From an uncultured Oscillospiraceae bacterium (lineage in GTDB: Bacteria; Bacillota; Clostridia; Oscillospirales; Acutalibacteraceae), in NCBI GenBank assembly GCA_900552925.1, contig USBH01000028.1:1-10938 (forward strand): a stretch of 10,938 nt of DNA, given 5' to 3'. The position numbers were made by a program, and so were the translations under genes. The notes under the pieces were generated by a model. That model had not been told where the DNA came from. It searched no databases and was given only the letters and a program-made list of their open reading frames with translations. This document shows positions 1-7,523 of the stretch, in pieces. Positions within the stretch are counted from its first letter, which is position 1. Every line of letters starts with the position of its first letter.

Positions 1-40
1 GTCTAATTCGTCGGCAGCGTCAGATGTGTATAAGAGACAG
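1..40 (+). other. Nextera i5-side sequencing adapter (non-genomic)
   Basis: Positions 8-40 match the Illumina Nextera read-1 adapter and end in the 19-bp Tn5 mosaic end AGATGTGTATAAGAGACAG (22-40). Positions 1-7 (GTCTAAT) sit where the i5 index belongs; from memory they match the last seven bases of index S510. This is library sequence, not chromosome. An ATG inside the mosaic end (26-28) creates a false start MYKRQ that is fused in frame to the first gene. Confidence 0.98.
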
Positions 41-640
41 AACTACGACACGCAGGCGCTCGCCCAGACGCTGCACGAGAAGTACTACGTGGGCTGGGCG
101 AACGTGAAGCTGCCCCACAAGTTCAAGATCGGCATCGGCGGCTGCCCGAACAGCTGCATGAAGCCCTCGCTGAACGATTTCGGCATTGAGGGCCGCCGCG
201 CGCCCGTCTTCAACGCCGACGACTGCCGCGGCTGCAAGGTATGTATCGTCGAGACGCGCTGTCCCTCGAAGGCCGCGCACGTCGTGGACGGCAAGCTCTC
301 CATCGGGGAAAACTGCCTGCAGTGCGGCGTCTGCGTCGGCAAATGCCCGTTCAAGGCCGTCCGTCACGAGAGCGAAACGCGCTACCGCATCTACGTCGGC
401 GGCACGTGGGGCAAGCAGACCCGCATGGGTTCGCCGCTGAGCCGCCTCGTCGGCCGCGAGGAGATCGAGCCGCTGCTCGAAAAGACGATGCTCTGGTTCA
501 AGGAAAACGCCTACGAGAAGGAGCGCCTCGGCAAGGCGATCGACCGCATCGGCTTCGACCGCTTTGAGGCCGAACTGTTCTCCGATGACCTGCTCGCGCG
601 CAAGGCGGAGATCCTCGCCCAGCCTATCAAGACGCGCTGA
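41..640 (+). CDS. Nitrite/sulfite reductase-like 4Fe-4S protein, 3' part only
   Basis: This is the C-terminal 199 residues of a siroheme/iron-sulfur reductase-type protein; the true start lies outside the insert. Residues are counted from the first genomic codon. The motif GGCPNSC (C35, C39) is the second half of the cysteine pattern that ligates the siroheme-coupled 4Fe-4S cluster in the nitrite/sulfite reductase family; the first half would be in the missing part. A ferredoxin-type insert follows with two 4Fe-4S cysteine sets: C62, C65, C68, C74-Pro and C92, C95, C98, C102-Pro. After it the sequence returns to a reductase-like tail. This order (siroheme motif, then ferredoxin domain) resembles the compact DsrA/AsrC-like proteins of anaerobic Clostridia, which may reduce sulfite or nitrite or serve another low-potential electron-transfer role. 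The substrate cannot be told from this fragment. No clear U-tract terminator follows the TGA at 638-640. Confidence 0.85.
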   Translation, partial: NYDTQALAQTLHEKYYVGWANVKLPHKFKIGIGGCPNSCMKPSLNDFGIEGRRAPVFNADDCRGCKVCIVETRCPSKAAHVVDGKLSIGENCLQCGVCVGKCPFKAVRHESETRYRIYVGGTWGKQTRMGSPLSRLVGREEIEPLLEKTMLWFKENAYEKERLGKAIDRIGFDRFEAELFSDDLLARKAEILAQPIKTR

Positions 641-768
641 GCGCCGTTTTGCACCGAAGCAGGCAGCAGGGCCGCGCGTGCGCTGCGCCCCCTGCGCCCC
701 GCTTGACAAAAAGGCATAGTGCAGCAGGAAACCCGACCGATTTTTCGTTTGTTCATGCAATTTTGCTG

Positions 769-797
769 TTGACAACCGCGCGGTTTGCATGTACAAT
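769..797 (+). promoter_or_regulatory. Sigma-A-type promoter of the pflBA operon
   Basis: The -35 is a perfect TTGACA (769-774) and the -10 is TACAAT (792-797, one mismatch), separated by 17 bp. Transcription should start near 804, just upstream of the ZTP riboswitch, giving a leader of about 177 nt before pflB. The element and spacing are seen directly; promoter activity is inferred. Confidence 0.85.
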
Positions 798-815
798 AAA
801 ACCACAATCCAATGT

Positions 816-887
816 GCTTTTGTGACTGACGGGTACAAGATGGGCGACCATCGTGGAGCAAAAGCCAGTATTGCCGACCGTCTGGGC
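816..887 (+). promoter_or_regulatory. ZTP riboswitch (pfl motif) aptamer
   Basis: The leader folds as the pfl/ZTP riboswitch class. P1 pairs GCUUUU (816-821) with AAAAGC (860-865). It is followed by the conserved GUGACUG segment (822-828). P2 is GAUGG (839-843) with CCAUC (848-852), closed by a GCGA tetraloop, then the conserved GUGGAGC (853-859). The 3' domain has GCC (873-875) pairing with GGC (885-887) around CCGUCUGGGC (878-887), close to the class consensus CCGCCUGGGC. The class pseudoknot is intact: GACGG (828-832) pairs with CCGUC (878-882). One A-U pair here replaces the usual G-C, a compensatory change. The class senses ZTP/ZMP (AICAR nucleotides), which signal low 10-formyl-tetrahydrofolate, and usually acts as an ON switch. 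Its place directly upstream of pflB is the context that gave the motif its name. Confidence 0.95.
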
Positions 888-915
888 AGTGTTCTTCGCA
901 ACGCTGCCCTTTTTT
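884..915 (+). terminator. Riboswitch-controlled intrinsic terminator
   Basis: A 10-bp stem, GGGCAGTGTT (884-893) with AACGCTGCCC (900-909), has loop CTTCGC and runs into a T tract (910-915, then ATTT). The 5' arm shares GGGC (884-887) with the 3' domain of the ZTP aptamer, so aptamer folding and terminator folding exclude each other. Ligand binding should keep GGGC in the aptamer and allow read-through into pflB; without ligand, transcription stops here. Confidence 0.92.
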
Positions 916-980
916 ATTTGCAGCGCTGCCGGAGCAGAAAAACCGCAAGGCGCGCACCGCGCCGGAAAGGATCACACAAA

Positions 981-3209
981 ATGAACGCTTGGAGAAGCTT
1001 TGCCGCCGGAAAGTGGCAGGAAAAGATCGACGTACGCAATTTCATCCAGAAAAACTACACGCCGTACACCGGCGATGAATCCTTTTTGCAGCCGCCGACC
1101 GAACGCACGAAAGCGATGCTCGAAAAGTACGAGGCGCTCTGCCGCGAGGAGCAGAAAAACGGCGGCGTGCTGAAGATCGACACCGACACGGTCATCACGA
1201 TCACCTCGTTCGGACCCGGCTATCTCGACAAGGAGAATGAGATCATCGTCGGCCTGCAGACGGACGAGCCGCTGAAGCGCGCCTGCAACCCGTTCGGCGG
1301 CATGCGCATGGTGCGCTCTGCCTGCGAGGCCTACGGCTATAAGGTTTCCGACACGATCGAAAACGAATTCAAATACCACAAGACGCACAACGACGGCGTT
1401 TTCTCCGCCTATACCGACGACGTGCGCGCCGCGCGCCACGCGGGCATCATCACGGGCCTGCCGGACGCCTACGGCCGCGGACGCATCATCGGCGACTACC
1501 GCCGCGTCGCGCTGTACGGCGTGGACCGCCTGATCCTGCAGAAGAAGGCGGACAAGGCGCAGCTCGGCAAAAAGGCGATCGACGCCGACACGATCCGCCT
1601 CATGGAGGAGGTCGCGGACCAGATCACCGCGCTGAACGACATGAAGAAGATGGCGGAAATGTACGGCTACGACATCTCCCGCCCGGCGGAAAACGCGCGC
1701 GAGGCCGTGCAGTGGGTCTACTTCGCCTACCTCGCGGCGATCAAGGAGCAGAACGGCGCAGCGATGAGCCTCGGCCGCGTCTCCACCTTCCTCGACATCT
1801 ACTTTGAGCGCGACCTGAAAGAGGGCACGCTCGACGAGAGCGGCGCGCAGGAAATCATCGACGATTTCGTCCTGAAGCTGCGCATGGCGCGCCACCTGCG
1901 CACGCCGGAGTACAACGAGCTCTTCGGCGGCGACCCGATGTGGATCACCGAGTCGCTCGGCGGCACCGGCGAGGACGGCCGCACGCTCGTGACGAAAAAC
2001 TGCTACCGCATGCTGCACACGCTCTACAACCTGCACCCCTCCCCGGAGCCGAACCTCACGGTGCTCTGGGCGAAGCATCTGCCGGAAAACTGGAAGCGCT
2101 ACGTCGCGAAGGTCTCCTGCGACACGGACGCGATCCAGTATGAGAGCGACACGATCATGCGCCCGGCGTTCGGCGACGACTACGCGATCGCCTGCTGCGT
2201 CTCGGCGATGCGCGTCGGCCGCGACATGCAGTTCTTCGGCGCCCGGGCAAACCTCGCAAAGCTCGTGCTGCTCGCGATCAACGGCGGCATGGACGAGGTC
2301 AAGAAGACGCGCGTCGCGCCCGAAATGCCGATCTGGCCCGACGAGTACGTCGACTTCGACCGTCTGGTCGAGCGCCTCGACTTCTACCGCGACTGGCTCG
2401 CCAAGACCTACGTGGACGCGATGAACACGATCCACTACATGCACGACAAATACGCCTATGAAAAGAGCCAGATGGCGCTGCACGACACGAACGTGCGCCG
2501 CCTGATGGCGTTCGGCATCGCCGGCATGAGCTGCATGGCGGACTCCCTCTCGGCGATCAAGTACGCGAAGGTGCGCTGCATCCGCGACCCGGAGACCGGC
2601 CTCGTCACCGATTTCGAGACGACCGGCGAATTCCCGTGCTTCGGCAACGACGACGAGCGCGTCGATTCGATCGCCTGCGAGCAGGTGCGCCGCTTCTACA
2701 ACGCGCTCAAGGAGCACCAGCTCTACCGCAACGCCGAGCACACGCTCTCGATCCTCACGATCACCTCGAACGTCATGTACGGCAAGAAAACCGGCAACAC
2801 GCCGGACGGCAGAAAGCAGGGCGAACCGCTCGCGCCGGGCGCCAACCCGATGAGCGGCCGCGACAAGTCCGGCGCGCTCGCCGAGCTCAACTCCGTCGCG
2901 AAGCTCTCCTACGACTACTGCCGCGACGGCATCTCGAACACGTTCTCGATCATCCCCGAAGCGCTCGGCAAGACCGAGGAGGAGCGCATCACGAACCTCG
3001 TGCAGCTCTTGACCGGCTACTTCATCCAGGGCGCGCACCATCTGAACGTCAACGTGCTGAACCGCGAGACGCTGATCGACGCCTACGACCACCCGGAAAA
3101 GTACCCGAACCTGACGATCCGCGTTTCGGGCTACGCGGTCAACTTCCACCGCCTTTCGAGAGAACAGCAGCGCGAGGTCATCTCCCGCACGTTCCACGAG
3201 GCGATCTGA
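981..3209 (+). CDS. pflB: Pyruvate formate-lyase (formate C-acetyltransferase)
   Basis: The 742-residue product is close to the usual size of this cytosolic glycyl-radical enzyme, which converts pyruvate and CoA to acetyl-CoA and formate. The adjacent active-site cysteines are C405-C406 in IACCVSAMR. The C-terminal glycyl-radical loop is RVSGYAV with G717 as the radical glycine. The start at 981 is preceded by GGAAAGG (964-970) at 10-nt spacing. The frame stays open upstream to an ATG at 789, but that stretch covers the promoter -10 neighbourhood, the ZTP riboswitch and its terminator, and codes nothing PFL-like, so 981 is the real start. The gene overlaps pflA by one base (TGATG). Transcription should be gated by the ZTP riboswitch, tying formate supply to formyl-THF demand. 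No broken motif is seen; trimeric glycyl-radical relatives such as glycerol dehydratase are less likely given the paired cysteines. Confidence 0.97.
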   Translation: MNAWRSFAAGKWQEKIDVRNFIQKNYTPYTGDESFLQPPTERTKAMLEKYEALCREEQKNGGVLKIDTDTVITITSFGPGYLDKENEIIVGLQTDEPLKRACNPFGGMRMVRSACEAYGYKVSDTIENEFKYHKTHNDGVFSAYTDDVRAARHAGIITGLPDAYGRGRIIGDYRRVALYGVDRLILQKKADKAQLGKKAIDADTIRLMEEVADQITALNDMKKMAEMYGYDISRPAENAREAVQWVYFAYLAAIKEQNGAAMSLGRVSTFLDIYFERDLKEGTLDESGAQEIIDDFVLKLRMARHLRTPEYNELFGGDPMWITESLGGTGEDGRTLVTKNCYRMLHTLYNLHPSPEPNLTVLWAKHLPENWKRYVAKVSCDTDAIQYESDTIMRPAFGDDYAIACCVSAMRVGRDMQFFGARANLAKLVLLAINGGMDEVKKTRVAPEMPIWPDEYVDFDRLVERLDFYRDWLAKTYVDAMNTIHYMHDKYAYEKSQMALHDTNVRRLMAFGIAGMSCMADSLSAIKYAKVRCIRDPETGLVTDFETTGEFPCFGNDDERVDSIACEQVRRFYNALKEHQLYRNAEHTLSILTITSNVMYGKKTGNTPDGRKQGEPLAPGANPMSGRDKSGALAELNSVAKLSYDYCRDGISNTFSIIPEALGKTEEERITNLVQLLTGYFIQGAHHLNVNVLNRETLIDAYDHPEKYPNLTIRVSGYAVNFHRLSREQQREVISRTFHEAI

Positions 3210-3907
3210 TGGAGGGGCGCGTCAGCTCGGTGCAGTCGCTCGGCGCGGTCGACGGCCCGGGCCTGCGCTACGTCATCTTTCTGCAGGGCTGCCCGCTGCG
3301 CTGCAAATACTGCCACAACCCCGAAACGTGGGATAAAACGGGCGGCACGCTGCACACCGCGGAGGAGCTCTGCCGCACGGTCCTGCGCTACCGCCCCTAT
3401 TTCGGCGAGACCGGCGGCGTGACCGTCTCCGGCGGCGAGCCGCTGATGCAGCCGGAATTTACAGCGGAGCTGTTCCGCCTGCTGCACGAAAACGGCGTGC
3501 ACACGGCGCTCGACACCGCCGGCGCGGGCGACCTCGAAAAAGCCGAAGCCGTCCTGAAGCACACCGACCTCGTCCTATGCGACGTGAAATTCCCGACGGA
3601 ATCCGCCTACCGCGAAAACTGCGGCGGCTCGCTCGACCACACGCTCGACTTCCTGCGCCGCACGGAGCGCCTGCGAATCCCGGTCTGGGTGCGGCACGTC
3701 ATCGCGCCGGGCCTGACCGATACGCCCGCCAGCCTGCGCGCCGTGCGCGACCTCTGCGCCGCGTTTTCGAACATCGAGAAAATCGAGTGGCTGCCGTTCA
3801 AGAACATCTGCGCGGAGAAGTACGAAGCGCTCGGCATCCCGTTCCCGATGGCCGGCAAGCCCGCCTATACGCAGAAGCATATTGATATGCTCCTGCAAGC
3901 GCTGTAA
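3209..3907 (+). CDS. pflA: Pyruvate formate-lyase-activating enzyme (radical SAM)
   Basis: This 232-residue radical SAM protein uses a 4Fe-4S cluster and S-adenosylmethionine to abstract a hydrogen from the PFL radical glycine (G717 of the upstream product). The cluster motif is C28-x3-C32-x2-C35 in GCPLRCKYCHN, and the SAM-binding GGEP follows at 75-78 (VSGGEPLM). The N-terminal segment around GAVDGPGLRYVIFLQGC is typical of PFL activases, and the length is normal for the single-domain form that lacks a ferredoxin insert. The ATG shares its A with the pflB stop codon, and GGAGG inside codons 2-3 is not a usable RBS, so translation is probably coupled to pflB. The gene is followed at once by a strong terminator, closing the operon. 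Confidence 0.96.
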   Translation: MEGRVSSVQSLGAVDGPGLRYVIFLQGCPLRCKYCHNPETWDKTGGTLHTAEELCRTVLRYRPYFGETGGVTVSGGEPLMQPEFTAELFRLLHENGVHTALDTAGAGDLEKAEAVLKHTDLVLCDVKFPTESAYRENCGGSLDHTLDFLRRTERLRIPVWVRHVIAPGLTDTPASLRAVRDLCAAFSNIEKIEWLPFKNICAEKYEALGIPFPMAGKPAYTQKHIDMLLQAL

Positions 3908-3920
3908 ACCGTAGCATTAA

Positions 3921-3959
3921 GCCCCGAATCCGGCTTCCCTACCGGATTCGGGGCTTTTT
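3921..3959 (+). terminator. Intrinsic terminator of pflBA
   Basis: A perfect 13-bp stem, GCCCCGAATCCGG (3921-3933) with CCGGATTCGGGGC (3942-3954), has an 8-nt loop and is followed by TTTTT (3955-3959). It starts 13 bp after the pflA stop. The opposing methyltransferase gene ends at 3992 on the other strand, so the hairpin may also stop that transcript, but its trailing sequence on the minus strand is less U-rich. Confidence 0.95.
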
Positions 3960-3991
3960 CTACATTCAAATTGTTCATGGGTTCAGTAAAA

Positions 3992-4864
3992 TCACTTGAC
4001 ACCCCGCAGCACCATGGTCAGGGATACCACAGTATCCCACTGCTTTTTCCCTTCGTCATACAGCTGGATGCGCCGGTCATACCGGCTGTTCACGCAGCGC
4101 AGCATTTCCTCGATCTCCGCACTTTGAACGGCTTCGGGCGCTATACGGGACAATGCATCTACCGCGTCGAGTTCCGTCTGCCGGTTCGCGTTGATCATGG
4201 CGTGTGCCAGCGCCCTCGAATTTCCGGGATTGTCCGGCGTCAGGTTAACCGCCAAGTAGTCCGTCGAAATCTGCTTAAAGCCATACCGCTCCATAACAGA
4301 CGGCAGCTCGCTTTCACGCATGGCGTACTTCCCCACACCGTGCTCCTGTCGGAATTTTTCGATGCGATCCGCGACTCTCGCCCATACAGCTTCTTCGCAG
4401 CGGCTTCGCGCAGAAATGCAATCCGCTTCAACGCTGATGCCGCGCCTTGCAGACAGAACGAGGCAGACGCCGCCCTCTTTCAGCACACGGTACTGCTCGC
4501 CGAAAAACGCAGAAGGCTCCATGTGCTCCTGAACCGTATTGGATATTGTGACATCAAACGTGCCATCTTCAAAAGGCAGAGCTGCGGCATCTGCTTCCAA
4601 AAATTGAATATGCGGTGCCTGCTGCGCCGCATATTGGACAAAGGCCGCATCTCTGTCGATGCCGATCACTTCTGCACCCGGATACCAGCGGGCAAGCGCC
4701 TGCGCCAGCGCACCGGGTCCGCAGCCGATCTCCAGAAATCGCTTCCTGCCGTCTATGTCGAATATCTTCCTGTATGCCGCCATATACGCATCCGAAAACC
4801 GCAACATGCGTGAAGCATAGAGCGTCCCCGTATTCTGCACAAAGTCCGACCAAATCGTGTTCAT
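3992..4864 (-). CDS. Class I SAM-dependent methyltransferase
   Basis: The 290-residue protein has a Rossmann-type methyltransferase core near residues 40-140. Motif I is LEIGCGPGA (44-52), the acidic end of beta-2 is GIDRD (68-72), the adenine-side motif is EADAAALPF (90-98), and motif IV-like is FDVTISNTVQEHM (103-115), as in type-11 small-molecule methyltransferases. A longer C-terminal part (about 150-290) is probably helical and may hold the acceptor site; the acceptor is not identifiable. The start at 4864 has GGGAG about 8 nt upstream on the minus strand. The gene lies 58 bp downstream of the MBL-fold gene in the same direction and could be cotranscribed with it. Its sequence looks less GC-rich than the flanking genes, with more A/T at third positions, which may mark a different origin. 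Confidence 0.9.
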   Translation of the reverse strand: MNTIWSDFVQNTGTLYASRMLRFSDAYMAAYRKIFDIDGRKRFLEIGCGPGALAQALARWYPGAEVIGIDRDAAFVQYAAQQAPHIQFLEADAAALPFEDGTFDVTISNTVQEHMEPSAFFGEQYRVLKEGGVCLVLSARRGISVEADCISARSRCEEAVWARVADRIEKFRQEHGVGKYAMRESELPSVMERYGFKQISTDYLAVNLTPDNPGNSRALAHAMINANRQTELDAVDALSRIAPEAVQSAEIEEMLRCVNSRYDRRIQLYDEGKKQWDTVVSLTMVLRGVK

Positions 4865-4922
4865 CGGTGATCTCCCAAATCAGAATATCCGCGATTGCTT
4901 CAATGTGTAACTCCTGTGCGCC

Positions 4923-5714
4923 TCACAGCGCATACGCTTCGCCGGGGGCGAGGACGAGCGCGCGGGCGGGGTTCTCGATGCGCGCGATCAGGTCCGCCGG
5001 GTCGGCGTTGAACGGCTTCCTATCCGGCGCGTCCACGCAGCCCCAGTGCCAGAGCAGCAGCTTCGCCTGCGGATAGGCGTTCGCAAGGCGCACGGCGTTA
5101 TTCAGGCCGATGTGCCAGCCGTCGTCCGAAAAATCGAAGAGGATCAGCTTCGGCGGCACCATCGTGAGGTGCTCAGGCAGCAGCCGCGAATCGCCGACCG
5201 CCCAGATGCTGCCGTCCGGCGTGTCGAGCCAGAAGCCGCAGCAGTCCTCGCGCTGGAAGACGTAACTGCCCTGCTCGGGATAATCCGCCTGCCACGAATG
5301 GTCGGCGGGCGTCAGCGTGACGGCGATGTCCCCGACCGCAAAGCGCGCCCCGATCGCGTGGCCCGTCCCCGGCAGCCCCATTTCGGAAAGCAGGCCGCCG
5401 ACATACTGCGTGCCGTGGTAGGCGGCGCAGCGCGCGCCGAGCGCCGCGCAGGTTTCGCGGCTGAAATGGTCGCCGTCCGCATGCGTGATGAGTACGGCGT
5501 CGAGCGCCGGCACCGCTTCCGGCCGGATCGGAGACGGCACGAGCAGCGGCATGTCAAAGCCCCCCAGCACCGGGTCGATCATCACCGTCGTGCCGCGGCT
5601 GTTGATCAGCGCGCCGGCATTGCCGAGCCAGCGCACCGTCGTCCCGGCTTCCGCCCGGAACGCCTCCGCGCCGAAGGGCACCGTTTCCGGTGCGCGCGCC
5701 TGTTTTTGCTTCAT
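4923..5714 (-). CDS. MBL-fold metallo-hydrolase (UlaG/COG2220-like)
   Basis: The 263-residue product has the layout of a metallo-beta-lactamase-fold hydrolase of the UlaG-like group. An early strand with LGNAGALI (30-37) and VMIDPVLGG (44-52) leads to the metal motif THADGDHF: H78, D80, D82, H83. Here the second histidine of the classical HxHxDH is an aspartate. Further likely metal ligands are H139 (PADHSW), D175 (VGDSRL) and H223 (LWHWG). There is no signal peptide or membrane segment, so it is cytosolic. The substrate is unknown; relatives include lactonases and phosphodiesterases. The start at 5714 has a very strong GGGAGGAAGG ribosome binding site. A promoter lies at 5767-5795, and the methyltransferase gene follows 58 bp downstream. 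Confidence 0.9.
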   Translation of the reverse strand: MKQKQARAPETVPFGAEAFRAEAGTTVRWLGNAGALINSRGTTVMIDPVLGGFDMPLLVPSPIRPEAVPALDAVLITHADGDHFSRETCAALGARCAAYHGTQYVGGLLSEMGLPGTGHAIGARFAVGDIAVTLTPADHSWQADYPEQGSYVFQREDCCGFWLDTPDGSIWAVGDSRLLPEHLTMVPPKLILFDFSDDGWHIGLNNAVRLANAYPQAKLLLWHWGCVDAPDRKPFNADPADLIARIENPARALVLAPGEAYAL

Positions 5715-5766
5715 GGTCCTTCCTCCCTCCTGCGGGCCTGCCGCAGCGCATTTTGATCATATTGTC

Positions 5767-5795
5767 AGTATAACAGAAACGCCCGTCCGTGTCCA
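5767..5795 (-). promoter_or_regulatory. Promoter of the MBL-fold gene (minus strand)
   Basis: Read on the minus strand, TGGACA (5790-5795) and TATACT (5767-5772) are separated by exactly 17 bp, each one or two bases off consensus. The predicted start near 5760 gives a leader of about 45 nt containing the strong ribosome binding site. It faces the DUF1538 promoter, making 5715-5954 a divergent control region. Confidence 0.7.
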
Positions 5796-5876
5796 CGGGC
5801 ATTTTGCCCCGTTTCTTCCCGTCCGGCATCAATTTGCATAAATCAAAATTCAAAATGCAATTTTTTCGTGTATTTC

Positions 5877-5905
5877 TGGAAATTCACCGGCAAATCTGCT
5901 ATACT
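5877..5905 (+). promoter_or_regulatory. Promoter of the DUF1538 / P-II-like operon
   Basis: TGGAAA (5877-5882) and TATACT (5900-5905) are 17 bp apart. Just upstream, 5840-5866 is very A/T-rich with A and T runs, which could act as an UP element; it also contains a weak AAAATT/AATTTT inverted repeat (5845-5850 and 5859-5864). Transcription should start near 5912. An in-frame ATG at 5908 would lie before that start, which argues for initiation at 5955. Confidence 0.65.
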
Positions 5906-5954
5906 TATGAAGGAGAAGTTTATCGAACGTCAAAAAACGCACAGAAAGGTCGTG

Positions 5955-7496
5955 ATGTACAGGTTGAATTTACGCAAGAATTTGTCTGAAAAATGGATGG
6001 AGGCCGTCCGGGCGGTTCTGCCGATCGTCTGCATCGTGCTGCTGCTCTCGTTCTCCATCGCGCCGATCTCGCCGAGCATTCTGCTCTGCTTCCTGATGGG
6101 CGCGGTGCTGATCATCGTCGGCATGATGCTGTTCTCCGCAGGCGCGGAGATCTCCATGACGCCGATGGGCGAGCGCGTCGGCGTCGCGATGACAAGGACC
6201 AAAAAACTCGGCGTCGTCGTCGTGCTCTCGTTCCTGCTCGGCCTGATTATCACGATCTCCGAGCCGGACCTGCAGGTGCTGGCCGAGCTCGTCCCCTCCG
6301 TGCCGAACATGATTCTGATTCTCTCCGTGGCCTGCGGCGTCGGCGTCTTTCTCGTCGTTGCGGTTCTGCGCATGCTGTTTTCCATTCCGCTGCCGCCGCT
6401 GCTCGTCGGGTGCTACATCGTCGTGTTCATCCTCTCGTTTTTCGTGCCGCGCGAGTTCCTCGCCGTGGCCTTTGACTCCGGCGGCGTGACCACCGGCCCG
6501 ATGACCGTGCCGTTCATCATGGCGTTCGGCGTCGGCATCGCGGCGATCCGCAGCGACCGCCACGCGGCGGATGACAGCTTCGGCCTCGTCGCGCTTTCCT
6601 CCGTCGGGCCGATTCTCGCCGTGATGATCCTCGGCATGATCTACAACCCCGACCGGAGCCCCTACGTGCCCCCGACGATCCCGGAAATCGGCGATTCCGT
6701 CGAGCTCTGGAAGCTCTTCGGCGAGGGCCTTCCGCGGTACATTCAGGAGATCGCCGTTTCCCTTCTGCCGATCATCCTCTTTTTCCTCGCCGCGCAGGTC
6801 ATCGTGCTGCGGCTCGACCGCCGGCAGCTCCTGCGCATCGGCATCGGCCTTGTTTACACCTACGTAGGCCTTGTGCTGTTCCTGACCGGCGTAAACGTGG
6901 GCTTCATGCCCGCCGGCAACTACCTCGGCCAGCAGATCGCCTCGTTCGACTACCCGATCGTCCTCGTGCCGATCGCCATGGTCATGGGCTATTTCATCGT
7001 CCGGGCCGAGCCGGCCGTCTACGTTCTGAACCGGCAGGTCGAGGAGATCACGGACGGCGCCATCTCGGCGGACGCCATGGGCATCGGACTTTCGATCGGC
7101 GTCTCGATCTCCCTCGGCCTCGCGATGATCCGCGTGCTGACCGGCATCTCGATCCTGTGGTTCCTGATTCCGGGCTACGCGATCGCGCTGGGCATCTCGT
7201 TCTTCGTGCCGAAGATCTACACGGCGATCGCGTTTGACTCCGGCGGCGTGGCTTCCGGCCCGATGACGGCCACCTTCCTGCTGCCGCTCGCGCAAGGCGC
7301 CTGCACGGCGCTCGGCGGCGACATCGTGACGGACGCCTTCGGCGTGGTGGCGATGGTCGCCATGACGCCGCTGATCACGATTCAGGTGATGGGCCTCGCC
7401 ACGAAGATCTCCGCGCGCAGAGAGGCGAAAAAGACGGCGGAAACGGCCGCCCTGCCGTACGACGCGCTGGACGACAACGCAATCATCGAGCTTTAA
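5955..7496 (+). CDS. DUF1538 integral membrane protein, two repeats
   Basis: The 513-residue polytopic membrane protein consists of two homologous halves of about 250 residues, each a DUF1538 unit. Both carry a glycine-rich signature after a hydrophobic stretch: AFDSGGVTTGPMT (from A172) and AFDSGGVASGPMT (from A426). Each half also has an earlier acidic-proline site followed by a VL pair: SEPDLQVL (E103) and AEPAVYVL (E352). Many hydrophobic segments are visible (for example about 19-38, 43-62, 86-102, 117-140, 148-164). The duplicated architecture is typical of transporters or channels, but no substrate is established for the family. I chose the ATG at 5955 because GAAAGG (5944-5949) sits 5 nt upstream and the earlier in-frame ATGs (5868, 5908) lie at or before the predicted promoter start. 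The P-II-like gene follows after 27 bp, implying one operon and functional coupling. Confidence 0.9.
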   Translation: MYRLNLRKNLSEKWMEAVRAVLPIVCIVLLLSFSIAPISPSILLCFLMGAVLIIVGMMLFSAGAEISMTPMGERVGVAMTRTKKLGVVVVLSFLLGLIITISEPDLQVLAELVPSVPNMILILSVACGVGVFLVVAVLRMLFSIPLPPLLVGCYIVVFILSFFVPREFLAVAFDSGGVTTGPMTVPFIMAFGVGIAAIRSDRHAADDSFGLVALSSVGPILAVMILGMIYNPDRSPYVPPTIPEIGDSVELWKLFGEGLPRYIQEIAVSLLPIILFFLAAQVIVLRLDRRQLLRIGIGLVYTYVGLVLFLTGVNVGFMPAGNYLGQQIASFDYPIVLVPIAMVMGYFIVRAEPAVYVLNRQVEEITDGAISADAMGIGLSIGVSISLGLAMIRVLTGISILWFLIPGYAIALGISFFVPKIYTAIAFDSGGVASGPMTATFLLPLAQGACTALGGDIVTDAFGVVAMVAMTPLITIQVMGLATKISARREAKKTAETAALPYDALDDNAIIEL

Positions 7497-7523
7497 GCCG
7501 CGTGCAGAAAGGATTTTCAGCCT

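Noticed and set aside
666..695. GCAGGG/CCCTGC hairpin after the reductase gene
   Set aside because: Only six base pairs, a long loop and no U tract directly after it; not convincing as a terminator.
703..731. Second TTGACA (703-708) upstream of pflB
   Set aside because: No acceptable -10 hexamer lies 16-18 bp downstream; the 769-797 promoter is clearly better.
20..901. A 293-codon minus-strand open frame over the reductase fragment and pfl leader
   Set aside because: It ends inside adapter sequence, overlaps the riboswitch, and has no homology-like motif.
972..3197. A 741-codon open frame on the minus strand opposite pflB
   Set aside because: Its product is Val/Arg/Ala/His/Asp-rich low-complexity sequence with no fold features. 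It mirrors the codon bias of the GC-rich pflB gene, which has all catalytic motifs.
2636..3208. In-frame extension of pflA back into pflB
   Set aside because: The extension is Arg/Pro/Ala-rich out-of-frame pflB sequence; the radical SAM protein starts naturally at 3209.
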